A stretch of DNA of 64,000 nt, taken from Arcobacter sp. CECT 8985. GTDB lineage: Bacteria; Campylobacterota; Campylobacteria; Campylobacterales; Arcobacteraceae. The position numbers and the translations under genes are program-made. Location: assembly GCF_004116495.1 (NCBI RefSeq), contig NZ_PDKC01000009.1, positions 1-64,000 on the forward strand, in the 5' to 3' direction. Positions 18,879 through 28,743 of this stretch are shown piece by piece. The notes beneath the pieces are model-generated. The model did no database searches. It worked only from the letters and a program-made list of their open reading frames with translations, and had not been told where the DNA came from. Numbering within the stretch: position 1 is the first letter of the stretch; every line of letters starts with the position of its first letter.

Positions 18879-20009
18879 TTATAATTGATACTGAACAACA
18901 TACTCTCTCATCAATGGAGGAATATCTAAATAGTTTTCATCATTAGATGATACTTTCAGATTTTTTTCTTGATTATCATCTTCATTAGACTCTTCATCAA
19001 ACTCATTTTTAGACTCAAATCCAGTTGCAACAATAGTAATTTTTACTTCATCTTTTTCTAATGTACTATCTGAAGTTGTACCAAATATTATTTCAGCATT
19101 TGAATCAATATTATCATGAATTGAGCCCATTACATTATTAATTGCAAATAATGAAACTTGAGGATGTATATTAAAGTGAATTAAAATACCTTTTGCTCCA
19201 CTTAATGATACTTTATCTAATAGTGGTGATTCAATAGCATCTTCTAAAGCATGTACTGCTGCATCTTCACCTTTTGCTCTACCTATTCCCATAAGAGCCA
19301 TACCCTTATGTTGCATGATAGTTTTAACATCTGCAAAGTCAGTATTAATATCAGAGTTACCTGGGTTTAAAATAACCTCACTCATTCCATTAACTGCTTG
19401 ATATAAAATATTATCAATAATTTTGAAAGCATCTTTCATACCAACATTTTCATCAATTATATCCAGCAATCTATCATTTGGAACTACAATAATTGAATCA
19501 CTAACTTTTTTAAGTTCTTCTAAACCTAAATTAGCCAATCCTGCTCTTTTTTTACCTTCCCAAGTAAATGGTTTTGTAACAACAGAGACTGTTAATGCAC
19601 CAACTTCTTTAGCAGCTTTTGCAATAATTGCAGCAGCACCTGTTCCTGTACCACCACCAAGTCCAGCAGCAATAAAGACAATATCTGCACCACTTATTGC
19701 ATTTTTAATATCTTCATAACTTTCAACAGCAGAATCTCTACCAACTTCTGGTTTCATTCCTGCACCAAGACCTTTTGTTAGTTTAACACCTAATTGTATC
19801 TTTTTGGGAGCTTTTGATATATGTAAAACTTGCAAATCTGTATTTGCTGCAATAAGATCAATCTTATGCGTTCCTTCTTGGATCATGTGGTTAATCATAT
19901 TACAACCACCTCCTCCAACACCAATTACTGAAATTTTAGCTATATTTTCTCCGATTGTTTGATTAGGCATTTCCACTGTAATATCATCCACATTAAATAA
20001 ATTATCCAT
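18879..20009 (-). CDS. ftsZ: Cell-division GTPase FtsZ
   Basis: The tubulin-like protein that forms the division ring. 376 residues, with GGGGCNMI near the N-terminus, the tubulin signature G-G-G-T-G-T-G, and N-D-R-L-L. The C-terminal peptide reads L-D-I-P-P-L-M-R-E followed by eight more residues, a variant of the usual D-I-P-x-F-L-R. The ATG at 20009 overlaps the ftsA stop (TAATG) and has GGAG eight bases upstream, so it is preferred over an in-frame GTG at 20018. Translation is probably coupled to ftsA. Confidence 0.96.
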   Translation of the reverse strand: MDNLFNVDDITVEMPNQTIGENIAKISVIGVGGGGCNMINHMIQEGTHKIDLIAANTDLQVLHISKAPKKIQLGVKLTKGLGAGMKPEVGRDSAVESYEDIKNAISGADIVFIAAGLGGGTGTGAAAIIAKAAKEVGALTVSVVTKPFTWEGKKRAGLANLGLEELKKVSDSIIVVPNDRLLDIIDENVGMKDAFKIIDNILYQAVNGMSEVILNPGNSDINTDFADVKTIMQHKGMALMGIGRAKGEDAAVHALEDAIESPLLDKVSLSGAKGILIHFNIHPQVSLFAINNVMGSIHDNIDSNAEIIFGTTSDSTLEKDEVKITIVATGFESKNEFDEESNEDDNQEKNLKVSSNDENYLDIPPLMREYVVQYQL

Positions 20010-21403
20010 TAGAACCACTCCGAAACTTTGCTCCAGAATCTAGACATACCTCTACCTTTGTCTTTTTTTGAAAGAGTTGGTAATCGTGTTGTGTCTTCTT
20101 TTTCTAAAGGCTCTTTTATGTTAGCACTTTCGCTTACCTTTTCTTCCTTAACTACCGTTTGTTTATTAACTGTTTGACCAGCTGATAATTCTTCTTTTTT
20201 TACTGCCTTTTTCATTAGATTTTTATTTGAATCCAATTCAAAAGTTCTATTTTCATATAAAGAATAAAATAGTAATCCTACAATTGTTGACATTGTTGGA
20301 TCATCAAAATTCATATATCCATTTTTAATATTAATTGGATTTGATATTTTTACTGGAATATTATCAAAAACTTTTATTGCAAGTTCTTTTATTCCTGATA
20401 ATTGGCTCATCCCACCAGTAATAACAATCCCTGCACCAATATTTTCTTGAATACCACTATTTTTTAATTTATTTTTTATTAAAACTAAAATTTCTTCAAT
20501 TCTAGCATGTATAATTGTTTGAATATGATCAAGAGATACTTCTGTCGTACTTTGTTCATCTCCAATTCTTGGTATTTTTACTTTTTTTATACTAAGTTCT
20601 TCTGATTCACTTAATTGTAATAAATTACCATATTTAATTTTTAAAGTCTCTGCTGCATTTGGTGGTGTATGTAACATAACCGACAAATCATTTGTTATAT
20701 GATTTGAACCAACAGGTATAAATCCATTATAAACAACTGCACTTCCTTTATAAGATACGAACTCTGTAGTAGTTCCACCTATATTTATAACAGTTGCACC
20801 AAATTTATTTTGTTGCTCATCTAAAAGTGAAATTGCACTAGCATATCCATCAAGTACAAAATTTGTAAGCTCAATTCCTGCTGCTTTTAGTGCTGATTTT
20901 ACATTAGTTAATGCAGTTCTTTTTGCAGTTACAATATATACTGAAACTTCAAGTCTTGAACCATTCATATTTAAAGGATTTTCTATATCTTTAGAATCAT
21001 CAACTTTAAAAAATATAGGCAATACATGTACAACTTCATACTCTGGAATAATTGTTGCATTATATAATGCCATTTGCATTACTTGATTAATTTCAGTTTC
21101 TGTAATAATTCCATTTGGAACATTTACAGAACCTAAACTTCTTAAACCTTTTGTATAAGCACCTGAAATAGAGATAGATGAAGAATCAATTACTTCTGAT
21201 GTACTTCCTCTTGCTATACTTACTGCTTTTTTTATAGCTTTTGAAGCCACTTCGATATTTGTAATTGACCCTTTATTTATACCTTCACTTCTACTTGTTC
21301 CCGTACCTAGAATGTTGATTTTTCCATCAGGATTATTTTTAGCAATAACAGCAGTAATACTAGTAGAACCAACATCTATGGCTAAAAGAGTCTTATTACT
21401 CAA
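20009..21403 (-). CDS. ftsA: Cell-division protein FtsA
   Basis: Actin-like ATPase that tethers FtsZ to the membrane. 464 residues, with the phosphate-1 loop D-V-G-S-T-S near residue 10, I-N-I-G-G-T-T-T-E-F (phosphate 2) and V-I-T-G-G-M-S-Q (adenosine motif). A charged linker (about 395-450) leads to a C-terminal amphipathic helix (S-R-F-W-S-K-V-S-E-W-F) for membrane binding. It lies between the ppiD-like gene (three bases upstream) and ftsZ (one-base overlap). Confidence 0.95.
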   Translation of the reverse strand: MSNKTLLAIDVGSTSITAVIAKNNPDGKINILGTGTSRSEGINKGSITNIEVASKAIKKAVSIARGSTSEVIDSSSISISGAYTKGLRSLGSVNVPNGIITETEINQVMQMALYNATIIPEYEVVHVLPIFFKVDDSKDIENPLNMNGSRLEVSVYIVTAKRTALTNVKSALKAAGIELTNFVLDGYASAISLLDEQQNKFGATVINIGGTTTEFVSYKGSAVVYNGFIPVGSNHITNDLSVMLHTPPNAAETLKIKYGNLLQLSESEELSIKKVKIPRIGDEQSTTEVSLDHIQTIIHARIEEILVLIKNKLKNSGIQENIGAGIVITGGMSQLSGIKELAIKVFDNIPVKISNPINIKNGYMNFDDPTMSTIVGLLFYSLYENRTFELDSNKNLMKKAVKKEELSAGQTVNKQTVVKEEKVSESANIKEPLEKEDTTRLPTLSKKDKGRGMSRFWSKVSEWF

Positions 21404-21406
21404 TTA

Positions 21407-22867
21407 TTATTCCTTTTTGTCTAATGATGACTGAATTTCATATCGATTTTCAAGTCTTTTTATTAAATTATCCATTAGCTCTGAATTTTGTAAATTTGAA
21501 AGAGTTTCTCTAACTGTTTTATCTCTTTTTTCATCATATTTTGCAAATTTAGAATCATTAATTTTATAAAGTACAACTTTTGAACCTAAATTAACTTCAC
21601 CTTTTTTAGTATCTTCTGAAAATAATTTATTTAAAAATTGTGAAGTTTCTCTAGAATCTAAACCATCTATATTTGCATCAGAATTTCTATCAACCCATCC
21701 AATATTCTTTCCATTAAAATTAGCTAACTCTTTCTTAGATAGTGCTTTTAATTTCATATTTTTTTGATTATTTATATAATCTTCAGTAACTGAAGCTTTT
21801 GCTTCTTCAAAAGATAATACTTTTGGAGAAATAATTTCATTTAATTTTACAATTACATATTTATTATTATATAAAAATGGTTTTTGTAAACTACCAACTT
21901 TTGATTTTAAAATAGTTGAGTTATTTTTACCATATGGTAATTTGTTTTTCGCAACAACAATTTTTTCTTTAAATTGTTTTTCTTTCTTTTTATACTTTAA
22001 ATACTCTTTTAAAGCATCTGTTTTTGTATCTTTTACCTCTAATGCTTTTATAACATCATCTTTTGCTTCTTCAAAACTTTTAATTTTATCATTTTCTTTT
22101 CTAAAATCACTTTTGAAATTTTCATAATATTTTTTTAATTCATCAAGTGAATATTGTTTATTTTTAATATCCACAAATGCATAACTTATATCATATTTTG
22201 TATCAGATAAATAGTTTGCTTTATTTTTGTCCCAATATTTTTTGATAGCAGCTTCATCTTTTGCAACTTCAATATTACTCATACTTAGAACTTTTACATC
22301 AATATTATCTTTTAAAAATAGTAATTGATTAAGTGCATGAACTTCTGATTGAGAAGGAGTTATTTTAAATAGTTTTTCAATCTTTTCTAAAAGTAAATTT
22401 CTTTTTAAAGAATTTTCAAACTCTTTAATTGTTGTTCCATTTCTTGATAAAACTTTTTCATATGTAGATTTATCAAATTTACCATTTTTAATAAACGCTT
22501 TGTATTTTAATAATTCTTTAGCAATGTCTTCATTTGTAACTGTTAAACCTAATTCATCACCATAAGATAAAATAAGATTTTTTTGAATAGCCATTTTATA
22601 CGCTAAATCTTTTAGATTTAACTTTTCAGCCATTTGTTTATTAAACTCTTTTCCAAAGATTTGTGCATACTGTCCATATAAAGATGAATACTCTCGTTGA
22701 AATTCATTAATTGAAATTTCTCTATCTCCTACAACTGCAACTGCTCCACCTTTTTTACCATAGTTGTAATTACCCCAACCTACAAATCCAGCACCAACAA
22801 ATGCTATTGTACTTACCCAAATAGTACTTACTAGCCATTTCTTATGTCTTTGCATCCAAGTTATCAT
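21407..22867 (-). CDS. PpiD/SurA-type periplasmic folding factor
   Basis: 486 residues: a short cytoplasmic N-terminus, one membrane helix (about 12-31), then a SurA-N-like chaperone region (G-D-R-E-I-S-I-N-E-F, L-N-L-K-D-L-A-Y-K-M-A-I). The centre and C-terminus hold parvulin-like segments (P-K-V-L-S-F-E-E-A-K), but a clear PPIase active-site pattern is not obvious, so it may act mainly as a chaperone for outer-membrane proteins. First gene of a ppiD-ftsA-ftsZ run. The name ppiD is by layout only. Confidence 0.8.
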   Translation of the reverse strand: MITWMQRHKKWLVSTIWVSTIAFVGAGFVGWGNYNYGKKGGAVAVVGDREISINEFQREYSSLYGQYAQIFGKEFNKQMAEKLNLKDLAYKMAIQKNLILSYGDELGLTVTNEDIAKELLKYKAFIKNGKFDKSTYEKVLSRNGTTIKEFENSLKRNLLLEKIEKLFKITPSQSEVHALNQLLFLKDNIDVKVLSMSNIEVAKDEAAIKKYWDKNKANYLSDTKYDISYAFVDIKNKQYSLDELKKYYENFKSDFRKENDKIKSFEEAKDDVIKALEVKDTKTDALKEYLKYKKKEKQFKEKIVVAKNKLPYGKNNSTILKSKVGSLQKPFLYNNKYVIVKLNEIISPKVLSFEEAKASVTEDYINNQKNMKLKALSKKELANFNGKNIGWVDRNSDANIDGLDSRETSQFLNKLFSEDTKKGEVNLGSKVVLYKINDSKFAKYDEKRDKTVRETLSNLQNSELMDNLIKRLENRYEIQSSLDKKE

Positions 22868-22926
22868 ATAATATATTCCTCAAAAATTTTTATAAATATA
22901 TTACAGAAAAGTTGCTTTTAGTAATG

Positions 22927-25215
22927 TTAAATTGCAGTTTGCATCAAATCATTTATAACAGATTCTCTTTTTGTAGTTTCTATTCTCTTACAAGCACTTT
23001 TAAATGCATCATCTTCACCCACAATATAACACATTCTTTTTGCTCTTGTAATAGCCGTATAAAGTAACTTTGTGTTATGCATTATATAATGAGAAAAACT
23101 CATGGGAATCAATGCATTATCGTACTCCATACCTTGCGTTTTATGTATAGTTAAACAATAAGCTAAAGATAAAAGTGAATTCAAATCGTCAAAATCATAA
23201 AAAACAACCATATCATCATTTGGATATAAAACTATACATTTTCTATCATCAAAATTTAGTTTAATAATCAAGCCTAATTGTCCATTAAAGACTCTTCTTT
23301 CCATAAAATCTTGTGAGTTTGACTTGTACATTTGCATTGTTTGACACTTCATATTTTCATTTTTAATATGAATGACTTTATCACTTAATTTATACTCATA
23401 TAATCTAGCTTTATAAGATTGTTCCCTTGAGCTATTAAAAAGTTTTTGAAGCTGCATATTCAAATTCTCAACACCTAAAATACCATTTTTCATGGGTGTA
23501 ATAAGCTGAAAAAGAATTAATGCATTTGAAATATTTTTTTCTTTTATTAGTTTATAAAATTCAGCAATATAACTAGCTGATATATTTAAAATATTTGATA
23601 ATATCATATCTGAATTTTGAAGACGCATAGAAGAAAAATCATTTGAAGAAACTGAATTTTTTAAAGCATAATAATTATCAATTGATACATCAATAAATTT
23701 AAAATCTTCATAGTTTTCTTTATATTCAGGAACTTGCCCTTGTCTAATATCATTTGCAATAACTGCAATTGCTTGATTCTCATTTTGTCTATAAATTTTT
23801 GTTAATTTGCAAATTGGTGCTAAATCATACTTTATGGCATCTGAAAGTATATTCCCCGCTCCAATTGCAGGTAACTGTCCATCATCACCAACTATAATAA
23901 AAACTGAATCATCACTAATTTTTTTTATAATTTGATAGAAAGTAACTGAGTTTACCATAGAAGCTTCATCTAAAAGTATAACTTTATATGGAAAAAAATC
24001 TTTGTCTTTATGTTTTACTAGTAAAGATTGTATTGTTGAACTTTCATACCCTGTAGTATCAGATATTCTTTGACTTGCTATACCACTTAATGCAATAGTA
24101 ATAATATCATCATAACCAACAATCTCTTCTAATAACTCTAAAATTGCCCTACTAGATGTTGATTTACCAGTTCCTGCATAACCAATTAGAAATAAAGTAT
24201 TTTTACCTTCATTTATAAGTTCAACTGCCTTTTTTTGTTCTTCACTTAATTTAAAACCCAAAGATTCTTCTTTTTTATCCAAATATTCATCTATATTTGA
24301 AACAATATTTTTTAAGTATCGTTCATCTTTTCTTCTTTGGAAAAATTCTAAAATATTTTTTTCTGCATTATAAAGCATTGATATTGCCAACCTATTTTCA
24401 CTAGTTGTATATAATTCTTCATTTGCAAGCATTTGAACAATACAGTTTTCATATAACATATCTTCTTGATTAAATCTCAAAGATTCATCTAAAAGCCTAT
24501 ATAAATGATACTTATCAATTGAAGAGTTTCCATTGTTATCACAAAACTCTCTTAAAGTATAATTTAGACAAGCCATTATTCTAAATTCCGAACGTTCATC
24601 AATTCCTAATGATTTTGCAATTTCATCAGCTTTTTTAAAACCAATTCCTTTTATATTAATAAGAATATAGGGATTATTTTTTATTTTTTCTATTAGATCT
24701 TCAATTTCACCAAAATTAGAGTAGATTTTTGTTATTAGATTTGAGCTAACTCCATACTTTGATAAAAAACTTCCAAGTTCTCTTAAATGTTGAAACTTTT
24801 GCCATGAAGAGACAATTGTTTTAAGTTTTTTTTCTTTTATACCTTTAAAGTTAAGTAACTCTTCTGGATTTTCATTTAATATTTTAATTAATTCTTCTTC
24901 AGTATATTTATCAAGCAACTCTTTTGCAAACTTTTGGCCTATACCTTTTACTATTTTTGTCAAGAAAAAATATAGTTCAGCTTCTTTTATTTCTAATGTA
25001 TCAAAAATAAACTGCACACCATATTTTTTATGAGTTGTCCAATTACCTGTTAAGACTATCTCTTCTCCAACTATTTTATCAATATCAGTATCAAAATATA
25101 CCCCACAAATTCTTTGATTATTTTCTAATACTGCTGAAATAAATTTAGTCTCATCATTTTTGTAAAAAACTTTTTTTATCACTCCTGATAATTTAAATTT
25201 TTGTTCCTCTTCCAT
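22927..25215 (-). CDS. RecD2-like helicase / AAA ATPase
   Basis: 762 residues. The N-terminal OB-like region (about 1-80) is followed by helix-hairpin-helix repeats (G-I-G-Q-K-F-A, F-K-G-I-K-E-K, I-K-G-I-G-F-K-K-A-D), then a superfamily 1 helicase core with Walker A G-Y-A-G-T-G-K-S-T near residues 343-351, L-L-D-E-A-S-M-V, G-D-D-G-Q-L-P and the C-terminal L-T-I-H-K-T-Q-G-M-E. This is the RecD2 layout, a 5'-3' DNA helicase without RecB/RecC partners. Its ATG overlaps the previous stop (TAATG). Confidence 0.88.
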   Translation of the reverse strand: MEEEQKFKLSGVIKKVFYKNDETKFISAVLENNQRICGVYFDTDIDKIVGEEIVLTGNWTTHKKYGVQFIFDTLEIKEAELYFFLTKIVKGIGQKFAKELLDKYTEEELIKILNENPEELLNFKGIKEKKLKTIVSSWQKFQHLRELGSFLSKYGVSSNLITKIYSNFGEIEDLIEKIKNNPYILINIKGIGFKKADEIAKSLGIDERSEFRIMACLNYTLREFCDNNGNSSIDKYHLYRLLDESLRFNQEDMLYENCIVQMLANEELYTTSENRLAISMLYNAEKNILEFFQRRKDERYLKNIVSNIDEYLDKKEESLGFKLSEEQKKAVELINEGKNTLFLIGYAGTGKSTSSRAILELLEEIVGYDDIITIALSGIASQRISDTTGYESSTIQSLLVKHKDKDFFPYKVILLDEASMVNSVTFYQIIKKISDDSVFIIVGDDGQLPAIGAGNILSDAIKYDLAPICKLTKIYRQNENQAIAVIANDIRQGQVPEYKENYEDFKFIDVSIDNYYALKNSVSSNDFSSMRLQNSDMILSNILNISASYIAEFYKLIKEKNISNALILFQLITPMKNGILGVENLNMQLQKLFNSSREQSYKARLYEYKLSDKVIHIKNENMKCQTMQMYKSNSQDFMERRVFNGQLGLIIKLNFDDRKCIVLYPNDDMVVFYDFDDLNSLLSLAYCLTIHKTQGMEYDNALIPMSFSHYIMHNTKLLYTAITRAKRMCYIVGEDDAFKSACKRIETTKRESVINDLMQTAI

Positions 25216-25568
25216 TAATATCCATCGTTAAATTTTGATTTTCTATGTTTCTCTTTTTTATATGTTTTTTTATTTTTCTCTTTTTGAAGTAAATTGGCAT
25301 CTTTTAATAGTACTGCTTTTTCATCTTCAAAAGTATCAGAAGGATTATTAATATATTGCATAGTCTTATTAATAAAGTCTTTTAGTGCGATTAAGTAGTT
25401 AGAGTGAAGGTCAATAGCTTTTACTCTATTCATATCTTCAAAGTTTTTTTTAGTTCTTTCAATAAAAAGTTCTTTATCAAAATCTTCTAATTTTAATAAA
25501 CAAAGAGTTCTTGTAAAAAACTTTTCTAGAACTCTTATATATCTAATTCTTAATTGTTTATCATGCAT
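25215..25568 (-). CDS. Hypothetical protein between arsC-like and recD2-like genes
   Basis: 117 residues, charged, mostly helical, ending in a very basic tail (K-K-T-Y-K-K-E-K-H-R-K-S-K). No signal peptide, membrane segment or known motif seen. Both its ends overlap neighbouring genes by one base (TAATG junctions), so it is translated together with them. The basic tail would suit nucleic-acid binding, but that is only a guess. Confidence 0.75.
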   Translation of the reverse strand: MHDKQLRIRYIRVLEKFFTRTLCLLKLEDFDKELFIERTKKNFEDMNRVKAIDLHSNYLIALKDFINKTMQYINNPSDTFEDEKAVLLKDANLLQKEKNKKTYKKEKHRKSKFNDGY

Positions 25569-25918
25569 TACATAAATAACTTTTGAATATTTTCTTTTGG
25601 TCTTGCAATTACGGCATCTCCATCTTTTATAACAATTGGTCTTTCAATTAATTTTGGATGTTCAACCATAGCTTTTATAATTTCTTCTTCATTATCAACA
25701 TCTTTTAGATTTAGCTGTTTATATATATCTTCTTTTGTTCGTAGTAATTCTTTTGCTGGTATTCCTAACATTTGAAGAACTTCTTTTATCTCTTTTTCAT
25801 TTGGAACAGCTTCCAAATATTTTACAATTTTAATATCAAGATTTTTTTCTTCTAACATTTTTAATGCGTCTCTTGATTTTCCACATCTTGGATTGTGCCA
25901 AATAGTTACGTCTTGCAT
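25568..25918 (-). CDS. ArsC/YfgD-family reductase-like protein
   Basis: 116 residues with a thioredoxin-like fold. N-P-R-C-G-K-S-R-D-A-L places the catalytic Cys at residue 12, and a later E-R-P-I-V is the family's arginine loop. Arsenate reductases of this glutaredoxin-coupled type and the YfgD subfamily share these motifs; there are no other arsenic genes nearby, so arsenate may not be the substrate. First gene of a three-gene run with recD2. Confidence 0.87.
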   Translation of the reverse strand: MQDVTIWHNPRCGKSRDALKMLEEKNLDIKIVKYLEAVPNEKEIKEVLQMLGIPAKELLRTKEDIYKQLNLKDVDNEEEIIKAMVEHPKLIERPIVIKDGDAVIARPKENIQKLFM

Positions 25919-26000
25919 AAAAATCCTTTTGTAATCATTATTTAAAACGATTATACCAAAATTTATTTTATACTAAATAAATTATTACATTTTGTAATAT

Positions 26001-26375
26001 TCAAAAATTAGGTAGCATATCAGTAAGCCCTTCAAGACCTAATTCTTTTAAATCTAATTGTATTTGACCCATTTTTTTTGATTTATTATTTAAAATAATA
26101 GGAGAAAAAGTATTTAAGCTATTATCATTGTTTGCAGTTTGTAAAACAAAGATATAGTAAATTGATATATCTTCAATAGCTTTTATTTCTAACTTTTCAA
26201 TAAAATAATCTGGCAGTTCAAAATTTAATGATTTTAGTGCTCCAAAGCTCATTAATCTTAATTCAGAATCTGTATCAACTCCTTTTATTAAAGAAAAAAA
26301 ATCATCTATTTTTTCTAAAATAAATTTAGTTTCATTTTCAAATCCTTCTATATTTACAACAACATCATATTCCAT
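26001..26375 (-). CDS. fliW: Flagellar assembly factor FliW
   Basis: 124 residues. The order I-E-G-F-E-N-E-T-K-F, L-N-F-E-L-P, I-Y-Y-I-F-V-L-Q and F-S-P-I-I-L-N-N-K-S-K-K-M-G-Q fits FliW, which binds flagellin and antagonises the translational repressor CsrA. Divergent from the FliK-like gene, in keeping with a flagellar role. CsrA is not in this window. Confidence 0.82.
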   Translation of the reverse strand: MEYDVVVNIEGFENETKFILEKIDDFFSLIKGVDTDSELRLMSFGALKSLNFELPDYFIEKLEIKAIEDISIYYIFVLQTANNDNSLNTFSPIILNNKSKKMGQIQLDLKELGLEGLTDMLPNF

Positions 26376-26436
26376 AATATTAAAGCCTTTAGAAACTAGA
26401 TAGATTATTTTATCTAAAACAAAGTGTATAAGTCAA

Positions 26437-26467
26437 TTGACAAAAAAAACAATTTTTATGATATACT
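26437..26467 (+). promoter_or_regulatory. Promoter of the FliK-like gene
   Basis: TTGACA at 26437-26442 and TATACT at 26462-26467, spacer 19 bases. The ATG at 26475 is only seven bases after the -10 box, so the mRNA would be leaderless or nearly so. Confidence 0.5.
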
Positions 26468-26474
26468 TTATTTT

Positions 26475-28742
26475 ATGATAGTTGGAAATAGTAATACACT
26501 TTTAAATATACTCTTGCCTAATCAAGACAATAAAGTACTAAAAGATGTTTTAAAAGAAGCCGATTCAAAAGCATTGAGTAGTATGCTAAAAAATAATGCC
26601 TCAATTGAAGATGTTTTATCAAATTTATTTGAAGATTTAAAGACATCAAATAAAAGTAATGAAACAATACAAAATATACTAAAGAACTCTTCTATTTTTA
26701 AAGACTTAGGAAGTTTTTCCTCAACAATAAAAACACTATTTTCTCAAATTCCAGAAGATTCACCTCTTGGAAAATATAAACCTCAACTACAAACATTTTT
26801 ATCTCAAATTGACAATTTAGATGAAAATAGTCTAAAAGAACTAATGAGTAAATCTGGAGTATTTTTAGAATCTAAGATGTTAAATAAAGCAACATCAGGA
26901 AATTTACCTACAAAATTACTAGATGTATTAAATCAAATACAAAATATTATTAAAGATATAAAAACACCTCAAGCAAAACAGTTAAATGAAGTTATTTCAA
27001 AAATTATAGAAAATCCAAAACAAGATGCTTTAACTTTACAAAATAATATAAAATCAGTAATTAATTCCATTCAAGATATTGCAAAAGGATTAAATGATAA
27101 GAATGTTCAAAATCTAAATAACTTAACAAATCAACTAAAAAGTTTAACAAATGATGCGCAGCTTGTTGAATCTAAAATTCAAAATAATATACCAAATAAC
27201 TTAACATCAAATCTTTCAAATGAAAAACTCACTAATTTAGTAGATCAATTAAAAAACCAATTGCAAAATATTAAAACACCTGAAGCTAATAATCTATTAA
27301 CAAAATTAAACAATATTTCAAACTTAGCTGATAATTTAAAACAACCAGAATTAAAAAACCTATTAAATACCACAGACTTTCAATCAGTAGCAGCAAAAAA
27401 TAACACAATTTTAAATATTACAAAAAATATAAATCTACAACTTGCACAAACAAATGTACCAACAAATAATAATATATCAATTAATAATCAACTTGATAGT
27501 GAAAAATTACAAATTCAAAATCAAGTAAAAAGTATTTTAACTGATTTAAAAACTGAAGTTCTTACAAATAGAAGTATTGAACCTCAAAAATTATTAAGCA
27601 AAATAGATAATCTTTTAAATAGTAAAGATTTATTTATTAATGACAACAAGATTGAACCTAAGAACTTACTTCAACAATTAGTTAATAGTAATGAAATAAA
27701 AAACTTAAGTCAAACTAATCCTAATATTTCTACTTTAGTAGATAAATTAAAAAATATCTCTGATGAAATTGTTTTAATAGAAAATAAAATAAACTCAAAC
27801 CAAATTGTAAATAATAGCGATAAAAACAATATATTAGGTCAACTCAAACAAAATCTTACTAATCTAAAAAATGAACTATTAAATACTAATTTACCAAAAA
27901 ATAATCCGATTACTCAAACAATTGATAAACTCTTAAATATTCAAAATATTTTTGATAATATTGATTTTCCAAATGATTTGAAATTACTACAAAATCAAAC
28001 AAATAGCCTTTCAACTTTTCAAAGTAATTTTACATCAAATATAAATAATTTATTACTCAGTTTAAAAGAGACTATAAATTCTATTTCTTCAAATCCAAAT
28101 GCACATAATATTCAAAATGAATTATTACAAACTGTAAATAAAATTGAAAATATTATAAAAGATGGTTTACTAACTCAAACAAATTTATTAAATAATCAAA
28201 AAGATAATAGTTCTATTCAAAATGACATGAAATCTGTGCTTTTACAAATGCAAGATGATATTGTTTCAAAAATGGCATCAGACCCAAGTTCAAATGATAT
28301 TTCTAAAAATGTTGATAAACTACTTTTTCAAGTTGATTATTATCAACTTTTATCTTTAACATCAAATTCAAATTATATATATTTACCTTTTTTATGGGAT
28401 ATGTTAGAAGATGGTTCAATATCTATGAAAAAAGCAAATGAAAAAAAATTTTATTGTGAGATAAATTTAACGCTTAAAGATTTTGGACAAGTACAACTTC
28501 TTCTTGCTTTATATGAAAAAAATAAACTGGATTTGACTATCTTTACTTCTAGAGATTCATTTAAAAATTTAGTAAAAAAGAACTTGACTAATCTAAAGCA
28601 GTCTTTAAATGCTGCAAGATTAATTCCTATGGACATAAAACTAATTGATTTAGAGAAAAGACAAAAACAACAAGAAAAACCCAAAGAGGTATACCAACAA
28701 AATAGTTCTCAATATAATCTTGGACTAGATATTAGGGCATAA
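26475..28742 (+). CDS. FliK-like flagellar hook-length control protein
   Basis: 755 residues. The C-terminal domain (F-Y-C-E-I-N-L-T-L-K-D-F-G-Q-V-Q-L-L-L-A-L and the following L-T-I-F, F-K-N-L-V-K-K-N-L) fits the FliK C-terminal domain that switches export specificity through FlhB. The long centre is very rich in Asn, Gln, Leu and Lys with repeated L-x-x-I/L-x-N heptad-like runs, as expected for a molecular ruler. A GTG at 26424 is in frame but lies before the -35/-10 boxes, so the ATG at 26475 is chosen. flhX starts one base after the stop. Confidence 0.8.
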   Translation: MIVGNSNTLLNILLPNQDNKVLKDVLKEADSKALSSMLKNNASIEDVLSNLFEDLKTSNKSNETIQNILKNSSIFKDLGSFSSTIKTLFSQIPEDSPLGKYKPQLQTFLSQIDNLDENSLKELMSKSGVFLESKMLNKATSGNLPTKLLDVLNQIQNIIKDIKTPQAKQLNEVISKIIENPKQDALTLQNNIKSVINSIQDIAKGLNDKNVQNLNNLTNQLKSLTNDAQLVESKIQNNIPNNLTSNLSNEKLTNLVDQLKNQLQNIKTPEANNLLTKLNNISNLADNLKQPELKNLLNTTDFQSVAAKNNTILNITKNINLQLAQTNVPTNNNISINNQLDSEKLQIQNQVKSILTDLKTEVLTNRSIEPQKLLSKIDNLLNSKDLFINDNKIEPKNLLQQLVNSNEIKNLSQTNPNISTLVDKLKNISDEIVLIENKINSNQIVNNSDKNNILGQLKQNLTNLKNELLNTNLPKNNPITQTIDKLLNIQNIFDNIDFPNDLKLLQNQTNSLSTFQSNFTSNINNLLLSLKETINSISSNPNAHNIQNELLQTVNKIENIIKDGLLTQTNLLNNQKDNSSIQNDMKSVLLQMQDDIVSKMASDPSSNDISKNVDKLLFQVDYYQLLSLTSNSNYIYLPFLWDMLEDGSISMKKANEKKFYCEINLTLKDFGQVQLLLALYEKNKLDLTIFTSRDSFKNLVKKNLTNLKQSLNAARLIPMDIKLIDLEKRQKQQEKPKEVYQQNSSQYNLGLDIRA

Positions 28743-28743
28743 A

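Noticed and set aside
25568-25918. ArsC-like gene as part of an arsenic-resistance island.
   Set aside because: No arsR, arsB or acr3 is nearby; it is locked by one-base overlaps into an operon with recD2 and a hypothetical gene.
26475-28742. Long Asn/Gln-rich repetitive protein as a candidate adhesin or prion-like protein.
   Set aside because: The C-terminal domain fits FliK, and it is followed at once by flhX and faces fliW, so a flagellar ruler explains the composition.
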